DNA of 33,020 nucleotides from Prevotella sp. (GTDB lineage: Bacteria; Bacteroidota; Bacteroidia; Bacteroidales; Bacteroidaceae): NCBI GenBank assembly GCA_017417465.1, contig JAFPZD010000170.1, positions 1 to 33,020 on the forward strand, read 5' to 3'. Below the pieces are notes generated by a model. It did no database searches, was not told where the DNA came from, and saw nothing but the letters and a program-made list of their open reading frames with translations. A program made the position numbers and the translations under genes. This document shows, piece by piece, positions 16,730-23,118 of this stretch. Numbering within the stretch: the stretch's first letter is position 1; each line of letters begins with the position of its first letter.

Positions 16730-17629
16730 ATGCGAATCAATACAGGCGAACAGCAACATGGAGACTACGAGCACTATGTCGTCGACGAGCCAGCCCCGCT
16801 GCTGGAGTTCCTGCTGAAGCAGGTGCCTCAGAGCAGGACGAAGATCAAGGCCACGCTGCAAGGACGGGGCATCAAGGTGAACGGCAAGGTGGTGACGCAG
16901 TTCGATTACTCCTTGGAGACGGGCATGAAGGTGGCGGTGTCGAAGTCGAAGCGCAACCAGCAGGGCTTTAAGAGCCGCTACGTTAAGATTGTCTACGAAG
17001 ACCGATGGCTTGTCGTCGTTGAGAAGCAGGTGGGCATCCTCTCGATGGCTGCCGGCCACTCGTCGCTCAACGTGAAGAGCGTTCTCGACGACTACTTCCG
17101 TAAGTCGCACCAGAAGTGTACGGCGCATGTTGTCCATCGTCTCGACCGCGACACCAGTGGCCTGATGGTTTATGCCAAGGACTTAGAGACCGAGCAGATA
17201 CTGGAGCACAACTGGCACCAGATTGTCTACGACCGCCGCTATGTGGCTGTCGTCAGTGGTGAGGTGGAGCCCGACGAAGGCACCATCCAGAACTGGCTGA
17301 AGGATAACAAGGCTTACGTCACCTATTCGTCGCCCGTCGACAATGGTGGTAAGCTGGCCATCACCCATTTCCACGTGCTGGCACGCACCACTGAGCATTC
17401 GCTGGTGGAGTATAAGCTAGAGACCGGTCGCAAGAACCAGATTCGCGTACACTCTGCCGACATGGGCCATCCTGTCTGCGGCGATACGAAGTATGGCAAT
17501 GGCGATGATCCCCTCCACCGCCTCTGCCTGCACGCCTGGCTCCTCTGCTTCACGCATCCCCGTACGGGTGAGCGTATGGAGTTCGACACGCCTGTCCCTA
17601 CTGCCTTCCGACAACTCTTTAAAAATTAG
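16730..17629 (+). CDS. RluA-family RNA pseudouridine synthase
   Basis: The enzyme isomerises uridine to pseudouridine in rRNA or tRNA. The 299-residue protein has an S4-like RNA-binding domain (about 20-70) and an RluA catalytic domain (about 85-290) containing the motif HRLDRDTSGLMVYAK, with catalytic Asp139. Further family blocks are LETGRKNQIRVH and GHPVCGDTKYG. Which uridine it modifies (RluD-, RluC- or RluA-like site) cannot be told. The ATG at 16730 follows the octamer array closely. The next gene, a 54-residue membrane protein, starts 24 bases after the stop. Confidence 0.93.
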   Translation: MRINTGEQQHGDYEHYVVDEPAPLLEFLLKQVPQSRTKIKATLQGRGIKVNGKVVTQFDYSLETGMKVAVSKSKRNQQGFKSRYVKIVYEDRWLVVVEKQVGILSMAAGHSSLNVKSVLDDYFRKSHQKCTAHVVHRLDRDTSGLMVYAKDLETEQILEHNWHQIVYDRRYVAVVSGEVEPDEGTIQNWLKDNKAYVTYSSPVDNGGKLAITHFHVLARTTEHSLVEYKLETGRKNQIRVHSADMGHPVCGDTKYGNGDDPLHRLCLHAWLLCFTHPRTGERMEFDTPVPTAFRQLFKN

Positions 17630-17653
17630 AGAACTTAAACCTCAAATCAAAAC

Positions 17654-17818
17654 ATGGATAACTGGACTTACTACGTAGCAGCGCTGATAGCCATCATTGT
17701 TGCTGTGTTTATCATCAAGAAGGTAGCCAGCTGCCTCATCAGGGCAATTGTCCTGATTGTGCTGTTGGCCCTGTTGGCATTAGGCTACTACTATCTCCAC
17801 GGTGGAGTCACGCCTTAG
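17654..17818 (+). CDS. Small hydrophobic membrane protein, 54 residues
   Basis: The frame runs from ATG 17654 to TAG 17818. The product starts MDNWTYYVAALIAIIVAVF and has two hydrophobic stretches (about 8-21 and 31-47) separated by a short basic turn with KK and one Cys (residues 22-30), then YYYLHGGVTP. It is plausibly a two-helix or hairpin membrane protein. No family is recognised. It follows the pseudouridine synthase gene by 24 bases and overlaps the convergent deaminase gene by four bases, so the frame exactly fills the gap between two known genes, which supports it being real. Confidence 0.65.
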   Translation: MDNWTYYVAALIAIIVAVFIIKKVASCLIRAIVLIVLLALLALGYYYLHGGVTP

Positions 17819-18282
17819 TACTCCGTCTTGTCCTCCTTCTCCTGCCACATACGGAAGGCCTCCAGTGCCTCCTCGCGCAGCAGTATCTCTGAAGGCTTTT
17901 GGCGCTCTGCGGGCTTCAGATCCAGCTCTTGGTAGATAAAGTCGTCGTCGAAGCCGATAGCGGCAGCGTCCTTGCGGTCGTTGCCATAGTAAATCTTGTC
18001 CAGATGAGCCCAGTAGATGGCTCCTAAACACATGGGGCACGGCTCGCATGAAGTGAAAATCTCGCAGCCTGACAGGTCAAAAGAGCCAAGCTTCCGACAA
18101 GCTTTTCGGATGGTCGACACCTCGGCATGTGCCGTAGGGTCACACTCGATGGTAACGTTATTTGAACCCTCGGCAATGATCTCGCCGTTACGGGCTATGA
18201 CGGCACCGAAAGGTCCGCCGCCATTGCGCACGCTCTCCTTTGAGAGCTCTATGGCGCGCATCATCAGTTCTTTGTTCGTCAT
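17815..18282 (-). CDS. guaD: Guanine deaminase (GuaD-type nucleoside deaminase)
   Basis: The 155-residue zinc enzyme belongs to the cytidine-deaminase fold. Its zinc site is His52 in HAEV with Glu54 as proton shuttle, and Cys82 and Cys85 in EPCPMCLGA. The DRKDAAAIGFDDDFIYQEL region and the C-terminal tail match the Bacillus-type guanine deaminase group, which converts guanine to xanthine, more closely than TadA. The start ATG overlaps the stop of the HD-domain gene (ATGA), so the two are co-translated. The stop overlaps the small membrane gene by four bases. The deaminase family is certain; guanine as substrate is a strong inference. Confidence 0.88.
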   Translation of the reverse strand: MTNKELMMRAIELSKESVRNGGGPFGAVIARNGEIIAEGSNNVTIECDPTAHAEVSTIRKACRKLGSFDLSGCEIFTSCEPCPMCLGAIYWAHLDKIYYGNDRKDAAAIGFDDDFIYQELDLKPAERQKPSEILLREEALEAFRMWQEKEDKTEY

Positions 18283-18923
18283 GATTGGTTGTTTGTTTCT
18301 TCGTTATAGTATTTGTCGAATTGCTCGCGAAGGAGCTTCTGGTTCTCTATGGTGTTGCGGAGCTCGTTCAGCCTGACCTCGTTGGGCGAGCCGGGAATCC
18401 ATAGGCGGATGTAGCCGTGGCGTGAGTACTTCTCGTCCATGTGCTTCACAAAGCGCTGCCAGTGCTGTTCGCGACTGAGTTCTGGGTAGTTGGCAAGCCC
18501 ATACTGCACCGTGCGGCGGAACACCGTCTCGGGCGAAATGTCACGGTCGGCCTCGGCCACAATCTTGCCATAAATGCTGCGTGGACTGTGGGCTGCCGAG
18601 GCACGGTGGTCCTCAATGGCTTCCTTCATCACTTTTATCTGTTCGTTTGAAAACCAGCGCTTTAACCGTGAATCAGCAGCCAGCATCTTGCCACCGGTGA
18701 TATGGTGTATGGCGCGTGGCCCCGACATACCGATGTCGTGGTAAGCAGCGATGGTATAGACCATGTTGATGTCGGCACCTGTCTGGCGCACCAGTTCCAG
18801 TGAACGGCGGATGACGCGGGTGACATGCTCCATGTTGTGGGCCTTGTCGAAAGTGGCGTACTGGGGCAGGATGTTTATGTCGATAAACTCTACGAGGTCG
18901 AGGGAGGGCGCATTGGTAATCAT
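18279..18923 (-). CDS. HD-domain hydrolase-like protein
   Basis: This 214-residue protein carries an HD phosphohydrolase fold: His33 in HNMEHV, His62-Asp63 in YHDIG, a later EDHRASA segment and an EADRD segment, consistent with the metal ligands of HD enzymes. Such proteins hydrolyse phosphate esters, often of nucleotides; its substrate is unknown. The ATG at 18923 is chosen because the -7 element ends five bases upstream; the longer in-frame start (18971) would lie before the promoter. It leads a two-gene unit with guanine deaminase, suggesting a link to purine or nucleotide turnover. Confidence 0.82.
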   Translation of the reverse strand: MITNAPSLDLVEFIDINILPQYATFDKAHNMEHVTRVIRRSLELVRQTGADINMVYTIAAYHDIGMSGPRAIHHITGGKMLAADSRLKRWFSNEQIKVMKEAIEDHRASAAHSPRSIYGKIVAEADRDISPETVFRRTVQYGLANYPELSREQHWQRFVKHMDEKYSRHGYIRLWIPGSPNEVRLNELRNTIENQKLLREQFDKYYNEETNNQS

Positions 18924-18928
18924 GGTTG

Positions 18929-18936
18929 CAAAGATA
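18929..18936 (-). promoter_or_regulatory. -7 element of the HD/guanine deaminase unit
   Basis: On the minus strand TATCTTTG is followed by CAACC and the ATG at 18923. No TTG is found at the normal -33 distance. With five bases between box and start codon, the mRNA would be leaderless or nearly so. Confidence 0.5.
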
Positions 18937-19043
18937 CAACTTTTTTTAAGATTATCTGCCTTTTCCACCAATCTTTTAAATATTATTCAAGTTTCGCATT
19001 TGCTCAACATTCAGAAGTAAAGGTGCTCTTCGCGGAGTGGCTG

Positions 19044-19160
19044 TTGGTTTCTTACGGAGGAAACCATCGTTTTCCTCCGTAAGAAACCAACGTTTTCCTC
19101 TATAAGAAACCGTTGGTTTCCTATGAGGCTCCCATCAGGAAACCAGTGGTTTCTTTTGCT
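19044..19160. repeat. Palindromic repeat cluster with 23-base units
   Basis: A hairpin with a stem of about 20 bp and a four-base loop pairs 19044-19064 (TTGGTTTCTTACGGAGGAAA) with 19069-19090. The right arm opens two 23-base direct units at 19061-19083 and 19084-19106 beginning AAACCA and ending TAAG. Decayed copies follow, with AAACC-GTT-GGTTTCC at 19107 and AAACCAGTGGTTTC at 19141. No tandem gene or tRNA is visible. Confidence 0.7.
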
Positions 19161-19183
19161 GTAGTTCTGTAGGTTTGGAAAGA

Positions 19184-19364
19184 TACCTTTTCCGTTGCAG
19201 GTCTATACACTAACCCTCTATTTACGTCCGAAGAGACCTCCCCTCGCTCGGCTTTGCCGCTTCGCTTTGCGAAGAACCCCTCCTGTAGGAGGGGGATAAG
19301 TTACCTTTTCCGTTGCAGGTCTATCTTATCCCCCTCCTACAGGAGGGGTTAGGGGAGGTCTCTT
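19184..19364. repeat. 40-bp perfect inverted repeat with an interrupted left arm and flanking direct repeats
   Basis: The right arm 19325-19364 is the exact complement of 19275-19300 plus 19231-19244. In the left arm these two blocks are separated by 30 extra bases (19245-19274). A 23-base direct repeat starting TACCTTTTCCG lies at 19184-19206 and again in the loop at 19302-19324. The arms contain the palindrome CCCCTCCTGTAGGAGGGG. It has no coding capacity and may be a MITE-like or REP-like intergenic element. Confidence 0.7.
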
Positions 19365-19392
19365 ACTGCCGATTTGGGTTATTGTTATTTCG

Positions 19393-19567
19393 CTCCGAGC
19401 AGTCCTGTAGTCTTCTCCTAGAAGTCCTGCAGTCTTCTCCGAGCAGTCCTGTGCTCTTCTCCTAGAAGTCCTGCAGTCTTCTCCGAGCAGTCCTGTGCTC
19501 TTCTCCTAGAAGTCCTGCAGTCTTCTCCTAGAAGTCCTGTAGTCTTCTCCGAGCAGTCCTGTAGGCC
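19393..19567. repeat. 22-bp tandem array, eight copies, two alternating unit types
   Basis: Seven full 22-base units and a partial eighth begin at 19393, 19415, 19437, 19459, 19481, 19503, 19525 and 19547. Type A starts CTCCGAGCAGTCCTG and type B CTCCTAGAAGTCCTG, in the order A, B, A, B, A, B, B, A. In two A units the later half changes to TGCTC, making GAGCA-GTCCTG-TGCTC hairpins, while B units can pair AGAAG with CTTCT. Units are contiguous with no spacers, so this is not CRISPR. Confidence 0.85.
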
Positions 19568-19606
19568 ATATACTAACTATGAGTTTAGCAGATACAAATT
19601 AATAGA

Positions 19607-19915
19607 TTATCGCTTGTCGGGCACGCCATAGTCGGCCCAGCGCTCCTGTGGGTAATAGCCTTTCAGCGTTTTCTTCTTTTCGGCGTATGCCTCTTTTACG
19701 CGATCCATCACTGCGTTCATCTGCTTCACCTTTGGCGTAAGCTCCTCGCGTAAACGCTCTACTTCGTCATTTGCTGCCGTTAACTCGCTGACGGCTTGCT
19801 CCATGGCGTCGATTTCTTCGTTTGTTACACCACCGCCGATACCGTTCAAGTGCTTGCGCAGACCCTCAATAAGATTGCGGCTTTTTTCAATCTGGATTTC
19901 TACTGTCTTAGACAT
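19607..19915 (-). CDS. Small coiled-coil protein of unknown function
   Basis: The 102-residue protein is charged and mostly helical, with a predicted coiled coil over about residues 25-85, and ends KGYYPQERWADYGVPDKR. This ending and the VEIQIEKSRNLIEGLRKHLN start look like a conserved Bacteroidales small-protein family with no function known to me. There is no signal peptide, membrane helix or enzyme motif. It is isolated by more than 300 bases on each side. The 22-bp array starts about 40 bases beyond its stop codon, so the array would be transcribed as its 3' untranslated region. A -7 element lies about 45 bases upstream. Confidence 0.8.
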   Translation of the reverse strand: MSKTVEIQIEKSRNLIEGLRKHLNGIGGGVTNEEIDAMEQAVSELTAANDEVERLREELTPKVKQMNAVMDRVKEAYAEKKKTLKGYYPQERWADYGVPDKR

Positions 19916-19959
19916 CGTTCTTTTGTTTTTAGTGATACTTATGTGTTAGAAAGCTGTTG

Positions 19960-19967
19960 CAAAAGTA
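19960..19967 (-). promoter_or_regulatory. -7 element of the coiled-coil gene
   Basis: On the minus strand TACTTTTG matches TAnnTTTG and is followed by CAAC. The -33 position reads TTC instead of TTG, so the promoter is only half supported. It lies about 44 bases before the start codon at 19915. Confidence 0.45.
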
Positions 19968-20184
19968 GCAAAAAAAGTTGATTCTACGAATACTACAGCG
20001 CATCACTTTTTCGTTTTTTTAAGTAGCGTATGGCCTCTCTTTTAACTTTTCTTCGTAACTTTACGGATGAAAAGTGGTTTCGTTACGGAGGAGCGATAAT
20101 AGCTTCTGGTGATAGCTTGAGGCCTTTTGTTTTCAAAAAGACAATAATGTTTTTGCGCGCGTGCGAGTTAAATGCCGTTAAAGA

Positions 20185-20216
20185 TTGGGAAAAGTGACCG
20201 AAATTGATTACTTTTG
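20185..20216 (+). promoter_or_regulatory. Promoter of menA
   Basis: TTG at 20185-20187, a 21-base spacer and TACTTTTG at 20209-20216 make a full Bacteroidetes promoter. It ends 26 bases before the ATG at 20243 and decides against the longer frame that starts at 20204 inside the promoter. Confidence 0.65.
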
Positions 20217-20242
20217 CAACCGTTTTGAAAAAGTATAGTCGC

Positions 20243-21166
20243 ATGGACGTGAAAAAGAATTCGTTGAAGGCTTGGGTGCTGGCAGCGCGCCCGAAGACGC
20301 TGGCAGGTGCTGCCGTGCCCGTGATAATCGGGCTGTCCATGGCCTATTCATCGCTTGAGCTTCACCCTTCAGCGTCTGTCGGGCAGCGTGCAGCGTTCAA
20401 CATCCTTCCCGCCTTGCTCTGCCTGCTGTTTGCCTTTATCATGCAGATAGACGCCAACTTCGTCAACGACCTGTTCGACTACCTCAAAGGCACTGACGAC
20501 CGAGCAACCCGCTTGGGACCCGAGCGGGCCTGCACGCAGGGGTGGGTGAGCGTTGGCGCGATGAAAGTGGCCATTGCTTTGACGACGGTGCTGGCTTGTC
20601 TTGTCGGGCTGCCGCTGGTCGTCTATGGCGGGTGGCCGATGGTGCTCATCGGTGTGCTGTGTGTGCTGTTCTGCTTCTTATATACCACGCACCTGTCATA
20701 TATGGGACTTGGCGATCTGTTGGTGCTGGTGTTCTTCGGATTAGTACCTGTGTGCATCACCTACTACCTGCAGACAACGACCGTCACGCCCCAAGTTGTC
20801 GTAGCATCGTTGGCCTGCGGACTTGTGATCGATGCCCTGCTCTTAGTGAACAATTTCCGTGACCGTGACACCGACCGTGTGGCAGGAAAGCGTACGCTCG
20901 TCGTCCGTATCGGTGCGGAAGCCACATTGCGTGTCTACCTCGGTGTGGGCCTTGTTGCTTGTCTGGCGGGCCTTGTGTTTGCGATGAACGGCCATTGGGC
21001 CGCCTTCCTGTTGCCGCTGCTCTATCTGTTGCTCCATATCAACACCTGTCGCCGGATGCGGCGTGTGTGGGAGGGGCGAGCCCTTAACGCCTGCCTCGGC
21101 GAGACGGCCCGCAACATCTTCATCTATGGCCTCACCCTCTCGCTCGGTTTTCTCATTGAACATTGA
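20243..21166 (+). CDS. menA: 1,4-dihydroxy-2-naphthoate polyprenyltransferase MenA
   Basis: MenA attaches the prenyl chain to 1,4-dihydroxy-2-naphthoate to make demethylmenaquinone. The 307-residue integral membrane protein belongs to the UbiA superfamily, with about eight or nine helices. It has the first Asp-rich motif NDLFDYLKGTDD (near residue 88) and the second, NNFRDRDTDRVAGKRTLVVR (near residue 204). The start MDVKKNSLKAWVLAARPKTL is set by the promoter. The last codons and stop (GAA CAT TGA) are already part of the heptamer array that follows, suggesting that the array has replaced the original gene end. Confidence 0.93.
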   Translation: MDVKKNSLKAWVLAARPKTLAGAAVPVIIGLSMAYSSLELHPSASVGQRAAFNILPALLCLLFAFIMQIDANFVNDLFDYLKGTDDRATRLGPERACTQGWVSVGAMKVAIALTTVLACLVGLPLVVYGGWPMVLIGVLCVLFCFLYTTHLSYMGLGDLLVLVFFGLVPVCITYYLQTTTVTPQVVVASLACGLVIDALLLVNNFRDRDTDRVAGKRTLVVRIGAEATLRVYLGVGLVACLAGLVFAMNGHWAAFLLPLLYLLLHINTCRRMRRVWEGRALNACLGETARNIFIYGLTLSLGFLIEH

Positions 21167-21265
21167 CCATTGACCATTGAGCATTGACCATTGACCATTG
21201 AGCATTGAGCATTGACCATTGACCATTGAGCATTGACCATTGAGCATTGAGCATTGAGCATTGAA
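21154..21265. repeat. Sixteen-copy CATTGAN heptamer array
   Basis: Sixteen uninterrupted 7-mers, CATTGA followed by A, C or G, run from inside the end of menA toward leuB. The menA stop codon is in the second copy. The unit is the exact complement of the TCAATGN heptamers downstream of leuB. Confidence 0.9.
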
Positions 21266-21311
21266 CAAACTAATTATTGAATCTCAAACTTCAAATCAAT
21301 ATATAGCAGTT

Positions 21312-22370
21312 ATGAAACTAAGAATCGCGATCCTTTCTGGTGACGGTATCGGACCAGAGATAATGTGTCAGGGTGTGGCCGTCATGAACGCCATTGCCAA
21401 GAAGTTCGGACACCAGTTTGAATATGAGGAGGCCATCTGTGGCGCTCATGCCATCGACCTCGTAGGTGACCCATACCCTGAGGCCACGCACCAGGTGTGC
21501 ATGCGTGCCGATGCTGTGCTGTTTGCTGCCGTCGGCGACCTGAAATACGACAACGACCCCACGTCGCCCGTCCGTCCCGAGCAGGGACTGCTGGCCATGC
21601 GTAAGCAGCTGGGACTCTATGCCAATATCCGTCCTGTGACTACCTTCGACTGCCTGCTCCACAAGTCGCCGCTGAAGGACGAGCTTATCAGTGGTGCCGA
21701 CTTTGTGGTTATCCGCGAGCTGACAGGTGGCATGTACTTCGGTGAGCGTTACCAAGGCAACGACCGTGCCTTCGACACCGATGTGTATACACGTCCTGAG
21801 ATTGAGCGCATTCTTCGAGTGGGCTTCGAGACGGCTATGCGCCGTCACCGTCACCTCACCGTTGTCGACAAGGCCAACATCATGGCCACCAGCCGTCTGT
21901 GGCGCCAGATAGCAAAGGAGATGGAGGCGCAGTGGCCAGAGGTCACCACCGACTACCTGTTCATCGACAATGCCTCCATGCGTGTGCTCACCGAGCCGCG
22001 CTTCTTCGACGTTATCGTCACAGAGAACACCTTCGGCGACATCCTCACCGACGAGACATCGTGCATCACAGGTTCCATGGGACTCCAGCCGTCGGCATCG
22101 TTGGGCGAGCATACGCCGCTCTTCGAGCCTGTCCACGGCTCGTGGCCTCAGGCTACCGGCCAGAACATTGCCAATCCGCTGGCACAGATCCTGTCTGCCG
22201 CCATGCTGCTGGAGCACTTCGGCCTCAACGAGGAGGGCGCACTTGTGCGACACGCCGTCGAGGCCTCGCTTGCTGCCAATGTGCGTACACCCGACATTCA
22301 GGTCGAAGGTGGTGCTGTTTATGGCACCAAAGAGGTGGGGCAGTGGATTGTGGACTTTATCTTGAATTGA
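21312..22370 (+). CDS. leuB: 3-isopropylmalate dehydrogenase
   Basis: LeuB oxidatively decarboxylates 3-isopropylmalate in leucine synthesis, using NAD+ and a divalent metal. The 352-residue cytoplasmic enzyme shows [57 protein letters not shown], the metal-site [12 protein letters not shown] and [19 protein letters not shown]. The start at 21312 (MKLRIAIL) is chosen because the longer in-frame start adds only array-derived residues. leuA, leuC and leuD do not lie beside it in the window on either side, which is unusual. The stop codon lies in a TTGAG-type heptamer, and arrays in opposite orientation flank the gene. Confidence 0.95.
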   Translation: MKLRIAILSGDGIGPEIMCQGVAVMNAIAKKFGHQFEYEEAICGAHAIDLVGDPYPEATHQVCMRADAVLFAAVGDLKYDNDPTSPVRPEQGLLAMRKQLGLYANIRPVTTFDCLLHKSPLKDELISGADFVVIRELTGGMYFGERYQGNDRAFDTDVYTRPEIERILRVGFETAMRRHRHLTVVDKANIMATSRLWRQIAKEMEAQWPEVTTDYLFIDNASMRVLTEPRFFDVIVTENTFGDILTDETSCITGSMGLQPSASLGEHTPLFEPVHGSWPQATGQNIANPLAQILSAAMLLEHFGLNEEGALVRHAVEASLAANVRTPDIQVEGGAVYGTKEVGQWIVDFILN

Positions 22371-22403
22371 GATTTGAGATTTGAGGTTTAATAATTAGTT
22401 TGT

Positions 22404-22501
22404 TCAATGGTCAATGTTCAATGCTCAATGTTCAATGCTCAATGCTCAATGTTCAATGCTCAATGTTCAATGTTCAATGCTCAATGGTCAATGTTCAATC
22501 T
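22404..22501. repeat. Fourteen-copy TCAATGN heptamer array before the TPR gene
   Basis: Fourteen consecutive 7-mers, TCAATG plus one of G, T or C (the last is TCAATCT). Thirteen copies contain an ATG, and the chosen start of the TPR gene (22491) is the ATG of the thirteenth copy. Between leuB and this array lie a few ATTTGAG heptamers (22366-22388). Confidence 0.9.
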
Positions 22502-23099
22502 TAGGCTTTGGTCACTGGTCTTAATGGCCACAGGACTGTTAGGGTTTGGCCCCGCTGCAGCGCAGACCCCTTGGCGGGACTCCTTGGAGGTGCTCAACCG
22601 CCAGATAGAGCGTGAGCCTCAGTCAACCGATCTGAGGCTCCGTAAGGCTGCGGTGAATATTGAGCTGAACCAGTGGGACTATGCCATCGAGGAGTATGGG
22701 CGCGTGCTCGACATGGAGCCCCGTAACCTGGCTGCCCTCTTCTACAGAGCCTATGCCAATAACCATGAGCGACGCTACCAGCTGGCGCTGAACGACTATG
22801 AGGCTTTCCTGGCCGTGATGCCAAAGCACTTCGAGGCGCAGCTGGGATTGGCGATGGTGAAGCGTAACCTGAAACGCACCACTGAAGCCATGGACCACCT
22901 GAACACGTTAGTAGAGCTTTTCCCTGACTCTGCCATGGCATACGCAGCACGGGCCAGTATGGAAGCTGAGCAAAAGCAATATGACCTCGCGCTCTTCGAC
23001 TGGGACGAGGCACTGCGTCTACAGCCTGACAATGCCGATTTCAAGGCGTCGAAGGCCGAAGTGGAGGCGAAGAGAAAGGGAAAGAAGGGAAAAAAGTAA
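22491..23099 (+). CDS. Secreted tetratricopeptide-repeat (TPR) protein
   Basis: The 202-residue product begins with a signal peptide (MFNLRLWSLVLMATGLLGFG, cleavage near AAAQ, residue 25) followed by about four TPR-like helical hairpins (about 35-185) and a Lys-rich end. TPRs are protein-protein scaffolds; the partner is not known. The start at 22491 is chosen because an upstream in-frame ATG (22407) adds only the repeating MFNAQCS peptide coded by the heptamer array. The next gene, the CotH protein, starts 19 bases after the stop, so the TPR protein likely helps display or assemble that surface module. Confidence 0.8.
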   Translation: MFNLRLWSLVLMATGLLGFGPAAAQTPWRDSLEVLNRQIEREPQSTDLRLRKAAVNIELNQWDYAIEEYGRVLDMEPRNLAALFYRAYANNHERRYQLALNDYEAFLAVMPKHFEAQLGLAMVKRNLKRTTEAMDHLNTLVELFPDSAMAYAARASMEAEQKQYDLALFDWDEALRLQPDNADFKASKAEVEAKRKGKKGKK

Positions 23100-23118
23100 A
23101 AGGATAAAATACGAAGCA

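Larger units (their letters stand above)
18937..19606. other. Gene-free repeat island
   Basis: This stretch between two minus-strand genes has no supportable coding region. It holds, in order, a 23-base palindromic repeat cluster (19044-19160), a direct-repeat and 40-bp inverted-repeat element (19184-19364) and a 22-bp tandem array (19393-19567), each described separately. Confidence 0.7.
19916..20242. other. Divergent intergenic region between the coiled-coil gene and menA
   Basis: No gene is supported here. The region carries a -7 element for the minus-strand coiled-coil gene at one end and the menA promoter at the other. In between are two CGTAACTTTACGG/CGTTACGG-like short motifs around 20054-20090 and a GCGCGCGTGCG stretch near 20155. 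I see no RNA gene. Confidence 0.5.

Noticed and set aside
17798-17812. Terminator hairpin CTCCAC/GTGGAG at the end of the small membrane gene
   Set aside because: The loop is one base if fully paired, and no T-run follows; it is inside coding sequence.
19393-19567. CRISPR array
   Set aside because: Units are contiguous at 22 bases with no unique spacers and no cas gene is in the window.
22407-22490. N-terminal MFNAQCS repeat peptide as part of the TPR protein
   Set aside because: It is simply the translation of the heptamer array; the signal peptide begins cleanly at 22491.
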